Positions 42,851 to 51,916 of a DNA stretch of 64,000 nucleotides are shown here, piece by piece. Source of the DNA: DATAGZ01 sp036263455 (GTDB taxonomy: Bacteria; Pseudomonadota; Alphaproteobacteria; Dongiales; Dongiaceae). The stretch is taken from assembly GCA_036263455.1 (NCBI GenBank), contig DATAGZ010000004.1, positions 13,910 to 77,909 of the forward strand, read 5' to 3'. The position numbers and the translations under genes are program-made. Position 1 is the stretch's first letter. Every line of letters begins with the position of its first letter. A model generated the notes under the pieces. The model had not been told where the DNA came from, made no database searches, and saw only the letters and a list, made by a program, of their open reading frames with translations.

Positions 42851-44343
42851 AAACCGTTACCGGAAACCGGGGCCTGCAAATCGAGGAGCCTCTGATTTTT
42901 GAAGTGGGCGAGGAGGGCCGCAGCGCGGTCGATTTACCGCCGCTCCCCGCGCATGAATCGCGGCTTGGTTCATGTGCCCGCAAGGGAAGCATCGGGCTGC
43001 CAGGGCTCGCCGAGCCCCAGGTGGTGCGCCACTATACGATTTTGTCCCAGAAGAATTATGCCATCGACATGGGGCCGTACCCGCTGGGGTCCTGCACGAT
43101 GAAGCACAATCCCAGACTTAATGAGAAGATGGTGCGCCTGCCGGGTCTTGCCGATCTGCATCCGCTCCAGCCCATCTCCACGGTCCAGGGAGCGCTCGCG
43201 CTGATCGATACGCTGGCACACTGGCTCAAGGTCTTGACCAACATGCCCGCCGTTGCCATGCCGCCCGCCGCGGGCGCCCATGGCGAGCTGTGCGGCATCA
43301 TGGCGATCCGCTCCGCGCTGCTCGCCAAGGGCGACGCACGCCGGCGTATCCTCGTGCCGGAATCGGCGCACGGCACCAATCCGGCGACGGCTGCGGCCTG
43401 CGGCTATGTTGTAGATCCCGTGCCCGCCGATGCGAGAGGTCGGGTGGATATCGACGCCTTTAAGGCCAAGCTCGGCCCCGATGTCGCGGCGACAATGATC
43501 ACCAATCCGAACACGTGCGGCCTGTTCGAAAACGATATTGTCGCCCTCGCCGAGGCAATCCATGGTATCGGCGGCTATTTTTATTGCGACGGCGCGAACT
43601 TCAATGCAATCGTCGGCCGCGTGCGTCCGGGCGATCTCGGCGTGGATGCCATGCATATCAACCTGCATAAGACTTTTTCCACGCCTCATGGCGGGGGCGG
43701 CCCTGGCGCGGGTCCAGTCGTCCTCTCCGCCGCGCTCGCGCCCTATGCACCGGTTCCCTATGTCGTGCATGGCGAGCAGGGCTTTACCCTGGTCGAGCAC
43801 GACGAATCCGGGCAGACGCTGGGCCGTATGAAGGCTTTCCATGGCCAGATGGGCATGTTCATTCGCGCCCTGTGCTTTATGATGAGCCACGGTGCCGACG
43901 GTCTGCGCCAGGCTTCAGGCGATGCCGTGCTCAATGCGAATTACCTGCTGGCGCGATTGAAGGAAGAGCTCTCGCCGGCCTTCCCAGGGACCAGCATGCA
44001 TGAGGCGCTCTTCGATGATTCGTTCCTGGATGGAACGGGAGTCTCGACCCTGGACTTCGCCAAGGCCATGATCGACGAGGGCTATCATCCGATGACCATG
44101 TATTTCCCGTTGGTGGTCCGGGGCGCCCTGCTGATGGAACCCACCGAAAGCGAAAGCAAGGGCTCGCTCGACAGTTTCGCCGACACGATCATCGCCCTCG
44201 CGCGACGCGCCAAGGCAGGGGACAAGGATGCCTTCCTTGCGGCGCCACGGCTCACGCCTCGCCGCAGGTTGGATGAGACTGCCGCGGCGCGCAAGCCGGT
44301 ATTGCGGTGGCGTCCACCGGTCGCCGCCGAGGCGGCCGAATAG
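42847..44343 (+). CDS. gcvPB: Glycine dehydrogenase (decarboxylating) subunit 2
   Basis: The PLP-bearing half of the split P protein, which decarboxylates glycine and loads GcvH. ATG 42847 overlaps the gcvPA stop. The 498 residues include MGPYPLGSCTMKHNP (about 75-89), PESAHGTNPATAAACGY, and the PLP lysine Lys275 in INLHKTFSTPHGGGGPGAG. The last ~30 residues (RRRLDETAAARKP...) are a basic tail. It ends the riboswitch-controlled gcvT-H-PA-PB operon; metF follows after about 43 bases. Confidence 0.96.
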   Translation: MKTVTGNRGLQIEEPLIFEVGEEGRSAVDLPPLPAHESRLGSCARKGSIGLPGLAEPQVVRHYTILSQKNYAIDMGPYPLGSCTMKHNPRLNEKMVRLPGLADLHPLQPISTVQGALALIDTLAHWLKVLTNMPAVAMPPAAGAHGELCGIMAIRSALLAKGDARRRILVPESAHGTNPATAAACGYVVDPVPADARGRVDIDAFKAKLGPDVAATMITNPNTCGLFENDIVALAEAIHGIGGYFYCDGANFNAIVGRVRPGDLGVDAMHINLHKTFSTPHGGGGPGAGPVVLSAALAPYAPVPYVVHGEQGFTLVEHDESGQTLGRMKAFHGQMGMFIRALCFMMSHGADGLRQASGDAVLNANYLLARLKEELSPAFPGTSMHEALFDDSFLDGTGVSTLDFAKAMIDEGYHPMTMYFPLVVRGALLMEPTESESKGSLDSFADTIIALARRAKAGDKDAFLAAPRLTPRRRLDETAAARKPVLRWRPPVAAEAAE

Positions 44344-44386
44344 CTCGGGCTGGTAATTTTGCGAAGTGTGTGGTTGTGTCGCGGAG

Positions 44387-45298
44387 ATGGCCGCGACCGT
44401 TCCGCTCGTCAGTTTCGAATTTTTTCCGCCTAAGAATCCCGAGGCGGCCGAGCAATTGTGGGTAACGATCCGCGCGCTTGCGCCGCTTGCGCCTCGATTC
44501 GTCTCGGTTACCTACGGCGCGGGCGGCACGACCCGACAAGAGACCACGACTACTTTGACGGCGATCAAGGCGCAGACGCCACTCCTGCCTGCCGCGCATC
44601 TGACCTGTGTCAACCATACCCGCGCCGAGCTGGAACGGATCGCCCGATTCTATTGGGAAGCCGGAATTCGGCATATCGTCGCGCTCCGCGGAGATCTGCC
44701 GCCGGGTCAAGAACAGGTGGGCGGCGATTTTCCCTACGCCTCTGACCTCGTCGCCTTTCTGAAGTCGCTCGCGGATTTCGAAATCAGCGTCGCGGCCTAT
44801 CCTGAGATACATCCTCAAGCGCTCTCGCCGGAGCAGGATCTCGATAATCTCAAGCGCAAGCTGGATGCGGGGGCTACCCGCGCCATCACCCAATACTTTT
44901 TCGAAACAGAAGATTACCTGCGGTTTCTCTCGCGCGCGCGCCAGTCCGGTATTTCGGCGCCGATCGTTCCAGGAATTTTGCCGGTCACCAATTTCGCCCA
45001 GGTGGAGAAATTCAGCAGGCTTTGCGGCGCGCGCCTGCCGGACTGGATGCGAGAGCTGTTTCAGAATCTCGATGCGGATCCAGATACACGGAAGCTCGTC
45101 GCGGCGATGGTCGCCACGGAACAATGCCGCTCATTGATGAGCGAAGGCGTCGAGGAGTTTCATTTCTATACACTCAATCGCGCGGACTTGACGCTGGGCA
45201 TCTGCCGAAGGCTCGGCCTGCGCCCCCGTCTCGATCAGCAGGAGGGCGAAGGCATCGCCTATCAGACGCCCCCGCTTCCGGTCGATCCTGCTATGTGA
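44387..45298 (+). CDS. metF: Methylenetetrahydrofolate reductase
   Basis: MetF reduces 5,10-methylene-THF, the product of the upstream glycine cleavage operon, to 5-methyl-THF for methionine synthesis, using FAD. From ATG 44387 it has 303 residues starting MAATVPLVSFEFFPPK; a GTG at 44366 would add 7 residues. Signatures are SVTYGAGGTTR, HLTCVNHTRAEL, IVALRGD, AAYPEIHPQA and AITQYFFE. It may read through from gcvPB. Its 3' end overlaps the convergent rsmA gene by 37 bases. Confidence 0.94.
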   Translation: MAATVPLVSFEFFPPKNPEAAEQLWVTIRALAPLAPRFVSVTYGAGGTTRQETTTTLTAIKAQTPLLPAAHLTCVNHTRAELERIARFYWEAGIRHIVALRGDLPPGQEQVGGDFPYASDLVAFLKSLADFEISVAAYPEIHPQALSPEQDLDNLKRKLDAGATRAITQYFFETEDYLRFLSRARQSGISAPIVPGILPVTNFAQVEKFSRLCGARLPDWMRELFQNLDADPDTRKLVAAMVATEQCRSLMSEGVEEFHFYTLNRADLTLGICRRLGLRPRLDQQEGEGIAYQTPPLPVDPAM

Positions 45299-46155
45299 AC
45301 AGGGCCTGCGGGGAGGAGATGGCTGAGGGCGGCGAACTGTGCCGGGGTCAATTCCTCGGCACGCGCCGTAGGAACGGCGCCGACCTGTTCGAGCGCCTGG
45401 TTGAGCGCGCGTTCGTCGGGCCACACGCCACGCAGGGACTGACGGAGCATTTTGCGCCGCTTGCCGAAGGCGTGCGCGGTGAGACGCTGCAGCTTTTCCC
45501 AGTCTAGGGGTCCGCGCGGGATGGGCGCGAAAACCACGACACTCGAAGTCACCTTGGGTGGCGGCACGAAGGCGCGCGGATGAACATCGAAGGCGCGGTG
45601 TACCTTTGCCGCAAGCTGGGCGAGGACGCTGAGCCTGCCATAGTTTCCTTGGCGCGGCTTGGCGATAAGGCGGTCGGCCACTTCCTTTTGCACCATCGTG
45701 ACGATCCGATCAAAAATCGCCGCGCCGGTCAGCCATCCGATGAGCAGCGGTGTCGCGATATTATAGGGAAGGTTCGCGATGAGCTGGCGCGGTGCTGTGC
45801 CCAGCGTCTCATACCGGCAGGATAAGGCATCACCGGTGACGATACGGAGCCGGTCGGGGTAGAAGCGGACGATTTCCTCCAGCGCGGCAAGACAGCGAGG
45901 ATCTTTTTCTATGGCGATGACCTGGCGAGCGCCCTCGATCAACAGCGCCCGCGTCAGGCCTCCAGGGCCAGGGCCTACTTCGATGATCGTGCTTTCCGTC
46001 AGGGGTGCGCCGAGCCGGGCGATTTTGCGGGTGATGTTGAAATCGAAAAGGAAATTCTGCCCTAGGGCGCGCCGGGGCTGGAGATCATGGCGTGCAAGGA
46101 CCTCCTGAAGGGGTGGCAAGCCATCGGGCGTTCTACTATTGCCGGATGTCAACAT
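45262..46155 (-). CDS. rsmA: 16S rRNA dimethyladenosine transferase RsmA (KsgA)
   Basis: RsmA dimethylates the two adjacent adenines in helix 45 of 16S rRNA, a late step in 30S assembly. The 297-residue protein has the SAM-binding EVGPGPGGLTRALL (about 59-72), the acidic AIEKD, and the catalytic NLPYNIATPLL. The entry QPRRALGQNFLFD is usual. It overlaps the surA stop by 20 bases. In most proteobacteria pdxA lies between surA and rsmA; it is absent here. Confidence 0.95.
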   Translation of the reverse strand: MLTSGNSRTPDGLPPLQEVLARHDLQPRRALGQNFLFDFNITRKIARLGAPLTESTIIEVGPGPGGLTRALLIEGARQVIAIEKDPRCLAALEEIVRFYPDRLRIVTGDALSCRYETLGTAPRQLIANLPYNIATPLLIGWLTGAAIFDRIVTMVQKEVADRLIAKPRQGNYGRLSVLAQLAAKVHRAFDVHPRAFVPPPKVTSSVVVFAPIPRGPLDWEKLQRLTAHAFGKRRKMLRQSLRGVWPDERALNQALEQVGAVPTARAEELTPAQFAALSHLLPAGPVHIAGSTGSGGV

Positions 46156-47395
46156 AGGCAGAGCGGCGCAAATCGCTCAGGTAGCCGCGTGCCAAGGTTT
46201 CTATGCGCTGCTGCTGCAGCCGGTCGGCGATATCGAGCCGAGACACTTGCCGCGCATCTCCGCCGCCACGGTCGCAGACGATATAGAGTCCCACGCCCTT
46301 GCTGGTGCGCACGGCATCGCTGGGCTGGTCGATCTGCAAGCTGAGGATCGCCTGCTGCACGGGTGGATCGAGATCGCTGATCTGGACATTGCCGAGATCG
46401 CGATAGACACCCGGCGCGGCCTTTTCGCCAGCCTTGGCAAAATCGTCGCAAGAATGGACGGCACCGGCCACGGTACGGGCCTGGCTGGTGGCGCGGTTGA
46501 TCTCTTTCTCGGCGGCATTGCTTGCTAGTCCCCAGAATATTTGCCGTATCGCGGCGGTGCCGCCGGTCGTGGCGGAGAAGTCGACCATGCGCGTCTCCCT
46601 GACGCGGATAATGTAATAGCCGTTAGCGCCGCGCACCGGTCCGCCTATCTGTCCAACCGGTGTTTGCTGCACGACCTTCGCTTCCTCGGGATCGAGCTCA
46701 TCGAGATGCACCCAGCCGAAATCGCCGCCTTTGAGCGCCCCCGCGTCTTGGGAGAACTGGCTGGCAAGCGAACTGAATTCCGCACCGGCCTGTAGCTGCT
46801 GGACGAGGCCACGCGCGGCTTGGGCGACATTTTGTTCGTCGCCGCTATTATCGATGGGTAGAAAAATTTGCGAGAGCCGGTACTGAACGTTTCCGCCGCT
46901 GGCTTGGATGCGGCTGATTTCGTTGGCGACGTCCTGGTCGCTAATCTGAACCTGATCGTGAAAGCGCCGCTGGATGACGCGTACCCAGGTCAACTCGGCC
47001 CGGATCTGCTGTTCGAGTGTCTCGATCGGAATGCCGGATTGTTCGAGAAATTGGGTAAACTGTTCGATGGTGCCGTTCGACTTCTGGGCAAGATAGAGGA
47101 TGCGTTTCTTCACATCCTCGTCGCTGACCTTGATACGTTCGGCCTTGCCGGCTTGTAGCTTAAGCCTCTCGTCGATCAACGCGCGCAATATCTGGGGAGT
47201 GAGGTGCTTCTCGGTCTCTTCGCTCGGCTGAAGGTGGGCGCTGAGCAGCGCCAGCCGCACCCGGCTGACGAGGTCGAGATAGGAAATGACGTCGTCGTTG
47301 ACGACCGCCACGATCTTCAGGTTGTCTTGCGCATGTGCCGCGCCGAAGCTCAGGATCCATGCCAGGACAATCGTATAGAAGAACCGTTGTTTCAT
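46136..47395 (-). CDS. surA: SurA-like periplasmic chaperone/parvulin
   Basis: SurA escorts outer-membrane proteins through the periplasm. The 419-residue protein has a signal peptide (cleavage after AHA, about 22), an N-terminal helical domain (IVAVVNDDVISYLDLVSRVRLAL, about 28-50), and at least one parvulin domain (about 170-270, with YRLSQIFLPI and GGDFGWVHLDELDP). The C-terminal parvulin-like part is degenerate. It starts 15 bases after the lptD stop, so the foldase is made with a major client. Identification rests on sequence and operon position. Confidence 0.9.
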   Translation of the reverse strand: MKQRFFYTIVLAWILSFGAAHAQDNLKIVAVVNDDVISYLDLVSRVRLALLSAHLQPSEETEKHLTPQILRALIDERLKLQAGKAERIKVSDEDVKKRILYLAQKSNGTIEQFTQFLEQSGIPIETLEQQIRAELTWVRVIQRRFHDQVQISDQDVANEISRIQASGGNVQYRLSQIFLPIDNSGDEQNVAQAARGLVQQLQAGAEFSSLASQFSQDAGALKGGDFGWVHLDELDPEEAKVVQQTPVGQIGGPVRGANGYYIIRVRETRMVDFSATTGGTAAIRQIFWGLASNAAEKEINRATSQARTVAGAVHSCDDFAKAGEKAAPGVYRDLGNVQISDLDPPVQQAILSLQIDQPSDAVRTSKGVGLYIVCDRGGGDARQVSRLDIADRLQQQRIETLARGYLSDLRRSAYVDIRQ

Positions 47396-47410
47396 TGCGC
47401 CGTTTCCATA

Positions 47411-49696
47411 CTATAGCTGATTGCTAATGGTACCAATGTTCTTGAGATAGAGATAGAAGAGGAACGTCGTTCCGCCTTCATTATCGATCGTTTGCTGGAC
47501 GCTGGAGTGGGAAAAGTCCAGGCCAAGGCCGAAACATTCGTCCTGATATCGCACACCTGCGCCATAGAGCAGAATACGGTCGTTGCGGATATCGTTCCAG
47601 ATGTTGCCATGGATATTCCAGTTATCGGTAATCTGCGAGTTAACAAAAAGATTTACCTGCTCGACATTGGTCAGATTGCTGGAGCGCCGCCGTGAAATCT
47701 GGTCGGGCGAAGATTCCTCGTCACCCAGAAACAGATAGGTACCGCTCACGGAGAATTCCGGAATACCTACCGTCGCCGTGACATCTTGGCGAGCCAGGAA
47801 ATCGTTGCGCGGGTCGACGCGGAAGCGGTAGGTGAGGTCGACATACTGGTCCCATCGATAATTGGCTTTGCCGACGATATCGGTCAGGGCCGCATCGATG
47901 CCGCTATTGGGACGCAGGCCCGGCGTGCGTTCGAACTGATAAGATTGTCCGGCAAACAGGCCGGCCTGGGACTTGCCCCAGCCATAGGCCGTCCAGTTCA
48001 TGCCATAGGTCACGCGCGAACCCGAATCGGCGCGATCCAGTCCGGGAAAGCGATCCCGATCGAAGATACGCGTTTCATCGAGTTCGAAGGAACGGCTATC
48101 CTCGTTGGGGATGCGATTGGTATTGCAGCAGTTCCTGCTTCCCACCACCTGCACTTCCGGTTCGAGAATGTGTGTGACCGAGCCGAATTGCGTGGTCAGC
48201 GGCCAACGCCAATCGAACGACGCTTTTGGAAAAAGACGTCCGGTGAAGCCGTCGAACTCCTCGTCTCCGCGCAGAGGAATGGTAGAGTCGCGGACGCGGT
48301 CGACATTGCTGACCTTGTAACCAGTGGCTTCGGCGGAAAGAACCAACGTATAGATGTCGCCGATCGGGCCGGTATAAGGAAGGGTCCAGGTGGGAATGGC
48401 CGAGAAACGAAATGTCTGGCGTTCCGGCTGAGTGATCCGATTAACCAGATCCACATTGCGCCGCCGCCGGATGTTGAGCGTATCCAGGTTAAGGCCGAAA
48501 TATGAACCGTTATCCAGCGGCTCGCCTACATAATTGTACCGCAGGGACGGGGCGACGATCGGCGCGTTATAGTCATTGAGGCTTTCCGCCGTGGTCTGGT
48601 AACCAAGTGCTTCCGCCGTCGCATAGGAACGCCCGAAAAAGCCCTCGGTGAAAAGACGGTCCTGCAGCCAGGTAGCCGGCTGAAAATGATAGCGCCGCAA
48701 ATAGCGCTTATCGGTCGCATTCTTGAAATTGAAACCCCAACGCCAATCGTCGTTGATGTCGAATTGTCCGTCGCCCTCGACATGCCCGCGGAAGGTATCC
48801 TTGATGATTTTGTTGGAAAAAGTATCGCTGTAGCGGTCTTCAGATGTTCCCGACCCGGCGAGCCGGAATCTACCGCTGGTGACGCGCTGCCGATATTCGA
48901 TCAAGCCAACCGCGCCTTCGTCATTGCCGGGCTCCCCCTCGATACGCAGGATAGGCGTGATGGTGAGATCGGCGCTATCGCCCAGTGTCAAAAAATAGGG
49001 TTCGCGCGCTTGGAAGCCCGAGGCCTTGGAATAACTGAAGCCTGGCAGGAGAAAACCGCTTTTGCGGCTAACCGTCGAATCTGGATGCTCGAAATAGGGG
49101 GTGTAAATAACCGGAACCCCAAACATCTCGATCCAAGCATTGCGATAGGTATAGACGTGATTAATCTTGTCCTGAACGACGTGGCGCGATTTGATCTGCC
49201 AAATTGGTGGGCGCTTGGGGTGGTCCTTGCAAGGTAAACAGGGCGTATAGGCTGTCTGGTCGAGCGTGTTGAGATCGCCATGCTTGTGCCGCTCCGCGTG
49301 GCTGGCAGCGATTCGCGACTGGTCCTTGAGCAGCGCCCGGAAATTTTCTATCTGGCCGTCATCCAGATTGTCGGTAACATTGGCATAGGTGCCGAAGATG
49401 GTGTCGCCGTTCGGCTCGAGGATTACGACATTTCCGGACGCGCTCACCGTCTTCGCCGCTTCGTTATAGGTAATCATGTCCGCTTTGACGATATTGCCGT
49501 TACTGATCAATTCAGCATGGCCACGCGCAATATAGAGATGCAGTTCGCTCTCATGGGTGAATTCGTCGGCATGAACCTCGATATTCGGCGACGATGCCGG
49601 CTGGCTCTGCGGGGATGTCGTCTGCTGGGCGATGGCGGCGCCGAGCAATCCCAGCCCCCACGCGCCAAGCGCTATTGTCCAGACCGAAGCTCGCAA
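47411..49696 (-). CDS. lptD: LPS-assembly protein LptD
   Basis: LptD is the outer-membrane barrel that inserts lipopolysaccharide with LptE. The 761-residue protein has a signal peptide (cleavage near AIAQQ), an OstA/LptA-like beta-taco domain (about 38-140, VHADEFTHESELHLYIARGHAELI), a Cys pair (PCLPCKDHP), and a long C-terminal barrel ending in aromatic beta strands. The start must be TTG 49696: an in-frame TAG lies five codons upstream and GGGGAG precedes it by 8 bases. lptF and lptG, which often precede lptD, are not present; pepA is divergent. Confidence 0.94.
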   Translation of the reverse strand: MRASVWTIALGAWGLGLLGAAIAQQTTSPQSQPASSPNIEVHADEFTHESELHLYIARGHAELISNGNIVKADMITYNEAAKTVSASGNVVILEPNGDTIFGTYANVTDNLDDGQIENFRALLKDQSRIAASHAERHKHGDLNTLDQTAYTPCLPCKDHPKRPPIWQIKSRHVVQDKINHVYTYRNAWIEMFGVPVIYTPYFEHPDSTVSRKSGFLLPGFSYSKASGFQAREPYFLTLGDSADLTITPILRIEGEPGNDEGAVGLIEYRQRVTSGRFRLAGSGTSEDRYSDTFSNKIIKDTFRGHVEGDGQFDINDDWRWGFNFKNATDKRYLRRYHFQPATWLQDRLFTEGFFGRSYATAEALGYQTTAESLNDYNAPIVAPSLRYNYVGEPLDNGSYFGLNLDTLNIRRRRNVDLVNRITQPERQTFRFSAIPTWTLPYTGPIGDIYTLVLSAEATGYKVSNVDRVRDSTIPLRGDEEFDGFTGRLFPKASFDWRWPLTTQFGSVTHILEPEVQVVGSRNCCNTNRIPNEDSRSFELDETRIFDRDRFPGLDRADSGSRVTYGMNWTAYGWGKSQAGLFAGQSYQFERTPGLRPNSGIDAALTDIVGKANYRWDQYVDLTYRFRVDPRNDFLARQDVTATVGIPEFSVSGTYLFLGDEESSPDQISRRRSSNLTNVEQVNLFVNSQITDNWNIHGNIWNDIRNDRILLYGAGVRYQDECFGLGLDFSHSSVQQTIDNEGGTTFLFYLYLKNIGTISNQL

Positions 49697-49810
49697 GCGG
49701 TAACTCCCCTATGATCGAGCGGCAGACTAGCGATTTTCTGGCATTCGTCCAGCTTTTTGCTCCGCTTGCGATAATATGGTAAGCAGAAGAAAATATTGAA
49801 CGGGGAAGCC

Positions 49811-51313
49811 ATGAAAATCACCTTCGCAAAGCCCGAGCTTGTTGCCGATCAAGCCGTAGTTCTCTTCGTCGGGCTCAACAACAAGTTGGGGTCGTGGGCC
49901 GGCAAGGTGGATAAACTAACCAAGGGCCAAATCCAGCGTGCCTTGAAAACCAGTCGCTTTAAAGGGCGGCGCGATAACTTGATGACTATTCCTGCGCCGA
50001 TCGGCGTGAAGGCATCGCGTCTGGTTATCATCGGTACCGGAGAGGGAAAGACGCTTACTGCGCCGGAGGCTCAGGAATGGGGCGGCCGGATCGCGGCCGC
50101 GATCGCCGCGACCGGAGAAACGCAGGCGACGCTTCTTGTCGAGCCCATCGCGGGGAGTCCACTCACCGAAACCGAGCTGGCGCTCGCGCTCGCGGAAGGG
50201 GCGTTGCTGCGCTCCTATCGGTTCGATAAATATAAGACCAAGGAAAAACCCGAGCAGAAACCAAGCCTGAAAAAGCTGAACATCGGCGTGGCTGATGTCA
50301 CCGCGGCCCGGCGGCTTTTTCTGGACCGGGAAAAGGTGATCGAGAGCGTCAATTATACTCGCGATCTGGTCTCGGAACCAGCCAACGTTCTTTATCCGGA
50401 GAGTTTTGCCGCGCGCGTGGGGTCCCTTGAGGAAGTCGGGATCAGGGTAAAGGTCCTGAACGTTGCGGAAATGAAAAAACTCGGCATGAACGCCTTGCTC
50501 GGCGTTGGCCAAGGCTCGGTACGCGAATCCCGCCTTGTCGTGCTGGAATGGCGCGGCGCGCCTTCCAACAAGGAAGGGCCGCTTGCCTTCGTGGGCAAGG
50601 GGGTCTGTTTCGACACGGGAGGTATTTCCATCAAGCCGGCAGAATCCATGGAAGACATGAAATGGGACATGGCTGGGGCCGGCGTGGTTGCGGGGCTCAT
50701 GCGAGCCTTGGCGCTTCGCAACGCTCCGGTGAATGCCGTGGGGATCTTGGGCTTGGTCGAGAACATGCCCTCGGGTTCGGCGCAGCGTCCGGGTGACATC
50801 GTCACGTCCATGTCGGGCCAAACCATCGAAGTTTTAAACACCGATGCCGAGGGTCGGCTGGTACTGGCGGACGCGCTTTGGTACGCACAGGAGAATTACC
50901 AGCCGCGCCTGATCGTGGATCTGGCGACGCTGACGGGGGCGATCATCGTGGCGCTGGGTTATGAGCACGCGGGCCTCTTTGCCAATGACGAGACACTTGC
51001 TGCGCAATTGAGCAGCGCTGGCCAAGCGACAGGGGAGAAATTGTGGCGCATGCCCATGGGGCCCGCCTATGACAAGCTGATCGATTCCCCGGCGGCAGAC
51101 GTCAAGAATATCGGCGGTGGACGATGGGGTGGCGCCATCACCGCGGCGCAATTCCTCGCGCGCTTCGTTAAGAAAGGCGTGGCGTGGGCGCATCTCGATA
51201 TTGCTGGGGTAACCTGGACCAAGCAGGATCGCCCGACCTCGACATTGGGCGCGACCGGCTTTGGCGTCCGGCTGCTCGACCGGTTCATTGCCGATAATTT
51301 TGAAGAAGCGTGA
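49811..51313 (+). CDS. pepA: Leucyl aminopeptidase (M17)
   Basis: A 500-residue cytosolic dizinc aminopeptidase. ATG 49811 is preceded by GGGGAAG; TTG 49796 is less likely. The C-terminal catalytic domain has VGKGVCFDTGGISIKPAESMEDMKWDM, ending in metal-ligand Asp residues, and the M17 signature NTDAEGRLVLADAL. PepA is also a DNA-binding protein in some species, but nothing here tests that. It is divergent from lptD, and holC overlaps its stop by GTGA, a standard alphaproteobacterial arrangement. Confidence 0.96.
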   Translation: MKITFAKPELVADQAVVLFVGLNNKLGSWAGKVDKLTKGQIQRALKTSRFKGRRDNLMTIPAPIGVKASRLVIIGTGEGKTLTAPEAQEWGGRIAAAIAATGETQATLLVEPIAGSPLTETELALALAEGALLRSYRFDKYKTKEKPEQKPSLKKLNIGVADVTAARRLFLDREKVIESVNYTRDLVSEPANVLYPESFAARVGSLEEVGIRVKVLNVAEMKKLGMNALLGVGQGSVRESRLVVLEWRGAPSNKEGPLAFVGKGVCFDTGGISIKPAESMEDMKWDMAGAGVVAGLMRALALRNAPVNAVGILGLVENMPSGSAQRPGDIVTSMSGQTIEVLNTDAEGRLVLADALWYAQENYQPRLIVDLATLTGAIIVALGYEHAGLFANDETLAAQLSSAGQATGEKLWRMPMGPAYDKLIDSPAADVKNIGGGRWGGAITAAQFLARFVKKGVAWAHLDIAGVTWTKQDRPTSTLGATGFGVRLLDRFIADNFEEA

Positions 51314-51783
51314 GCGAGGTTCGCTTCTATCATCTGCAGCGGGCGAGCTTGGAAGACGTGCTGCCGGTCATTCTCGAGCGGGCCCATCAGCGCGGCACGC
51401 GTACAGTGGTGCTGGTAGGTTCGCAGGAGCGCGCCCAAGCCCTCAATGCTTATCTCTGGACGTTCCGTCCGGATAGTTTCCTGCCGCATGCCACCGTCGA
51501 CGAAGGTCGTGCCGAAACGCAGCCAATCGTGATCGCGACCGAAGGCAATCCCAATCGCGCGGAGCTCGCGATCCTTGCCGATGGCGCGGCCGCTTCCGAC
51601 ATGACGCCGTTCAAGACTATATGCGAAATATTCGATGGCAACGATCCCACGATTCTTGAAGAGAGCAGGCGGCGCTGGCGCGCTTACGGCCAGCAGGGCC
51701 ACACGCTCATCTATTACCAGCAATCGCCAGAGGGAAAGTGGGTTGAACAGGCCCGGTCTGGCTCACAAGATGATAAAGAATAA
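51310..51783 (+). CDS. holC: DNA polymerase III chi subunit
   Basis: HolC links the clamp loader to SSB at the replication fork. The 157-residue protein begins (GTG start, overlapping the pepA stop) SEVRFYHLQRASLEDVLPVILERAHQ, the family opening; RTVVLVGSQERAQALNAYLWTFRPDSFLPH is the conserved core, and the C-terminus is polar. The pepA-holC coupling is conserved across proteobacteria. No psi subunit gene is nearby. Confidence 0.92.
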   Translation: MSEVRFYHLQRASLEDVLPVILERAHQRGTRTVVLVGSQERAQALNAYLWTFRPDSFLPHATVDEGRAETQPIVIATEGNPNRAELAILADGAAASDMTPFKTICEIFDGNDPTILEESRRRWRAYGQQGHTLIYYQQSPEGKWVEQARSGSQDDKE

Positions 51784-51822
51784 CTGTACGATACTACGGC
51801 ACCTCCGGCTTCTCCCTACGTC

Positions 51823-51845
51823 ATGCCCGGCCTTGAGCCGGGCAT
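51823..51845. repeat. REP-like palindrome
   Basis: ATGCCCGGC and GCCGGGCAT are perfect 9-base arms around a CTTGA loop. Flanking bases (CTTCTCCC... and ...CAGAAGG) pair further but imperfectly. It fills the 133-base gap between the converging holC and DUF2927-like genes. Palindromes with this GTCATGCCCGG core are common dispersed elements in alphaproteobacteria. A partial relative lies near 970. Confidence 0.6.
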
Positions 51846-51916
51846 CTCTCCCAGAAGGATAAGATTGCCGGGGTCAGGTCCCATCAAGGCAGAGGGGAAA
51901 TAATAAAGGGGCGATA

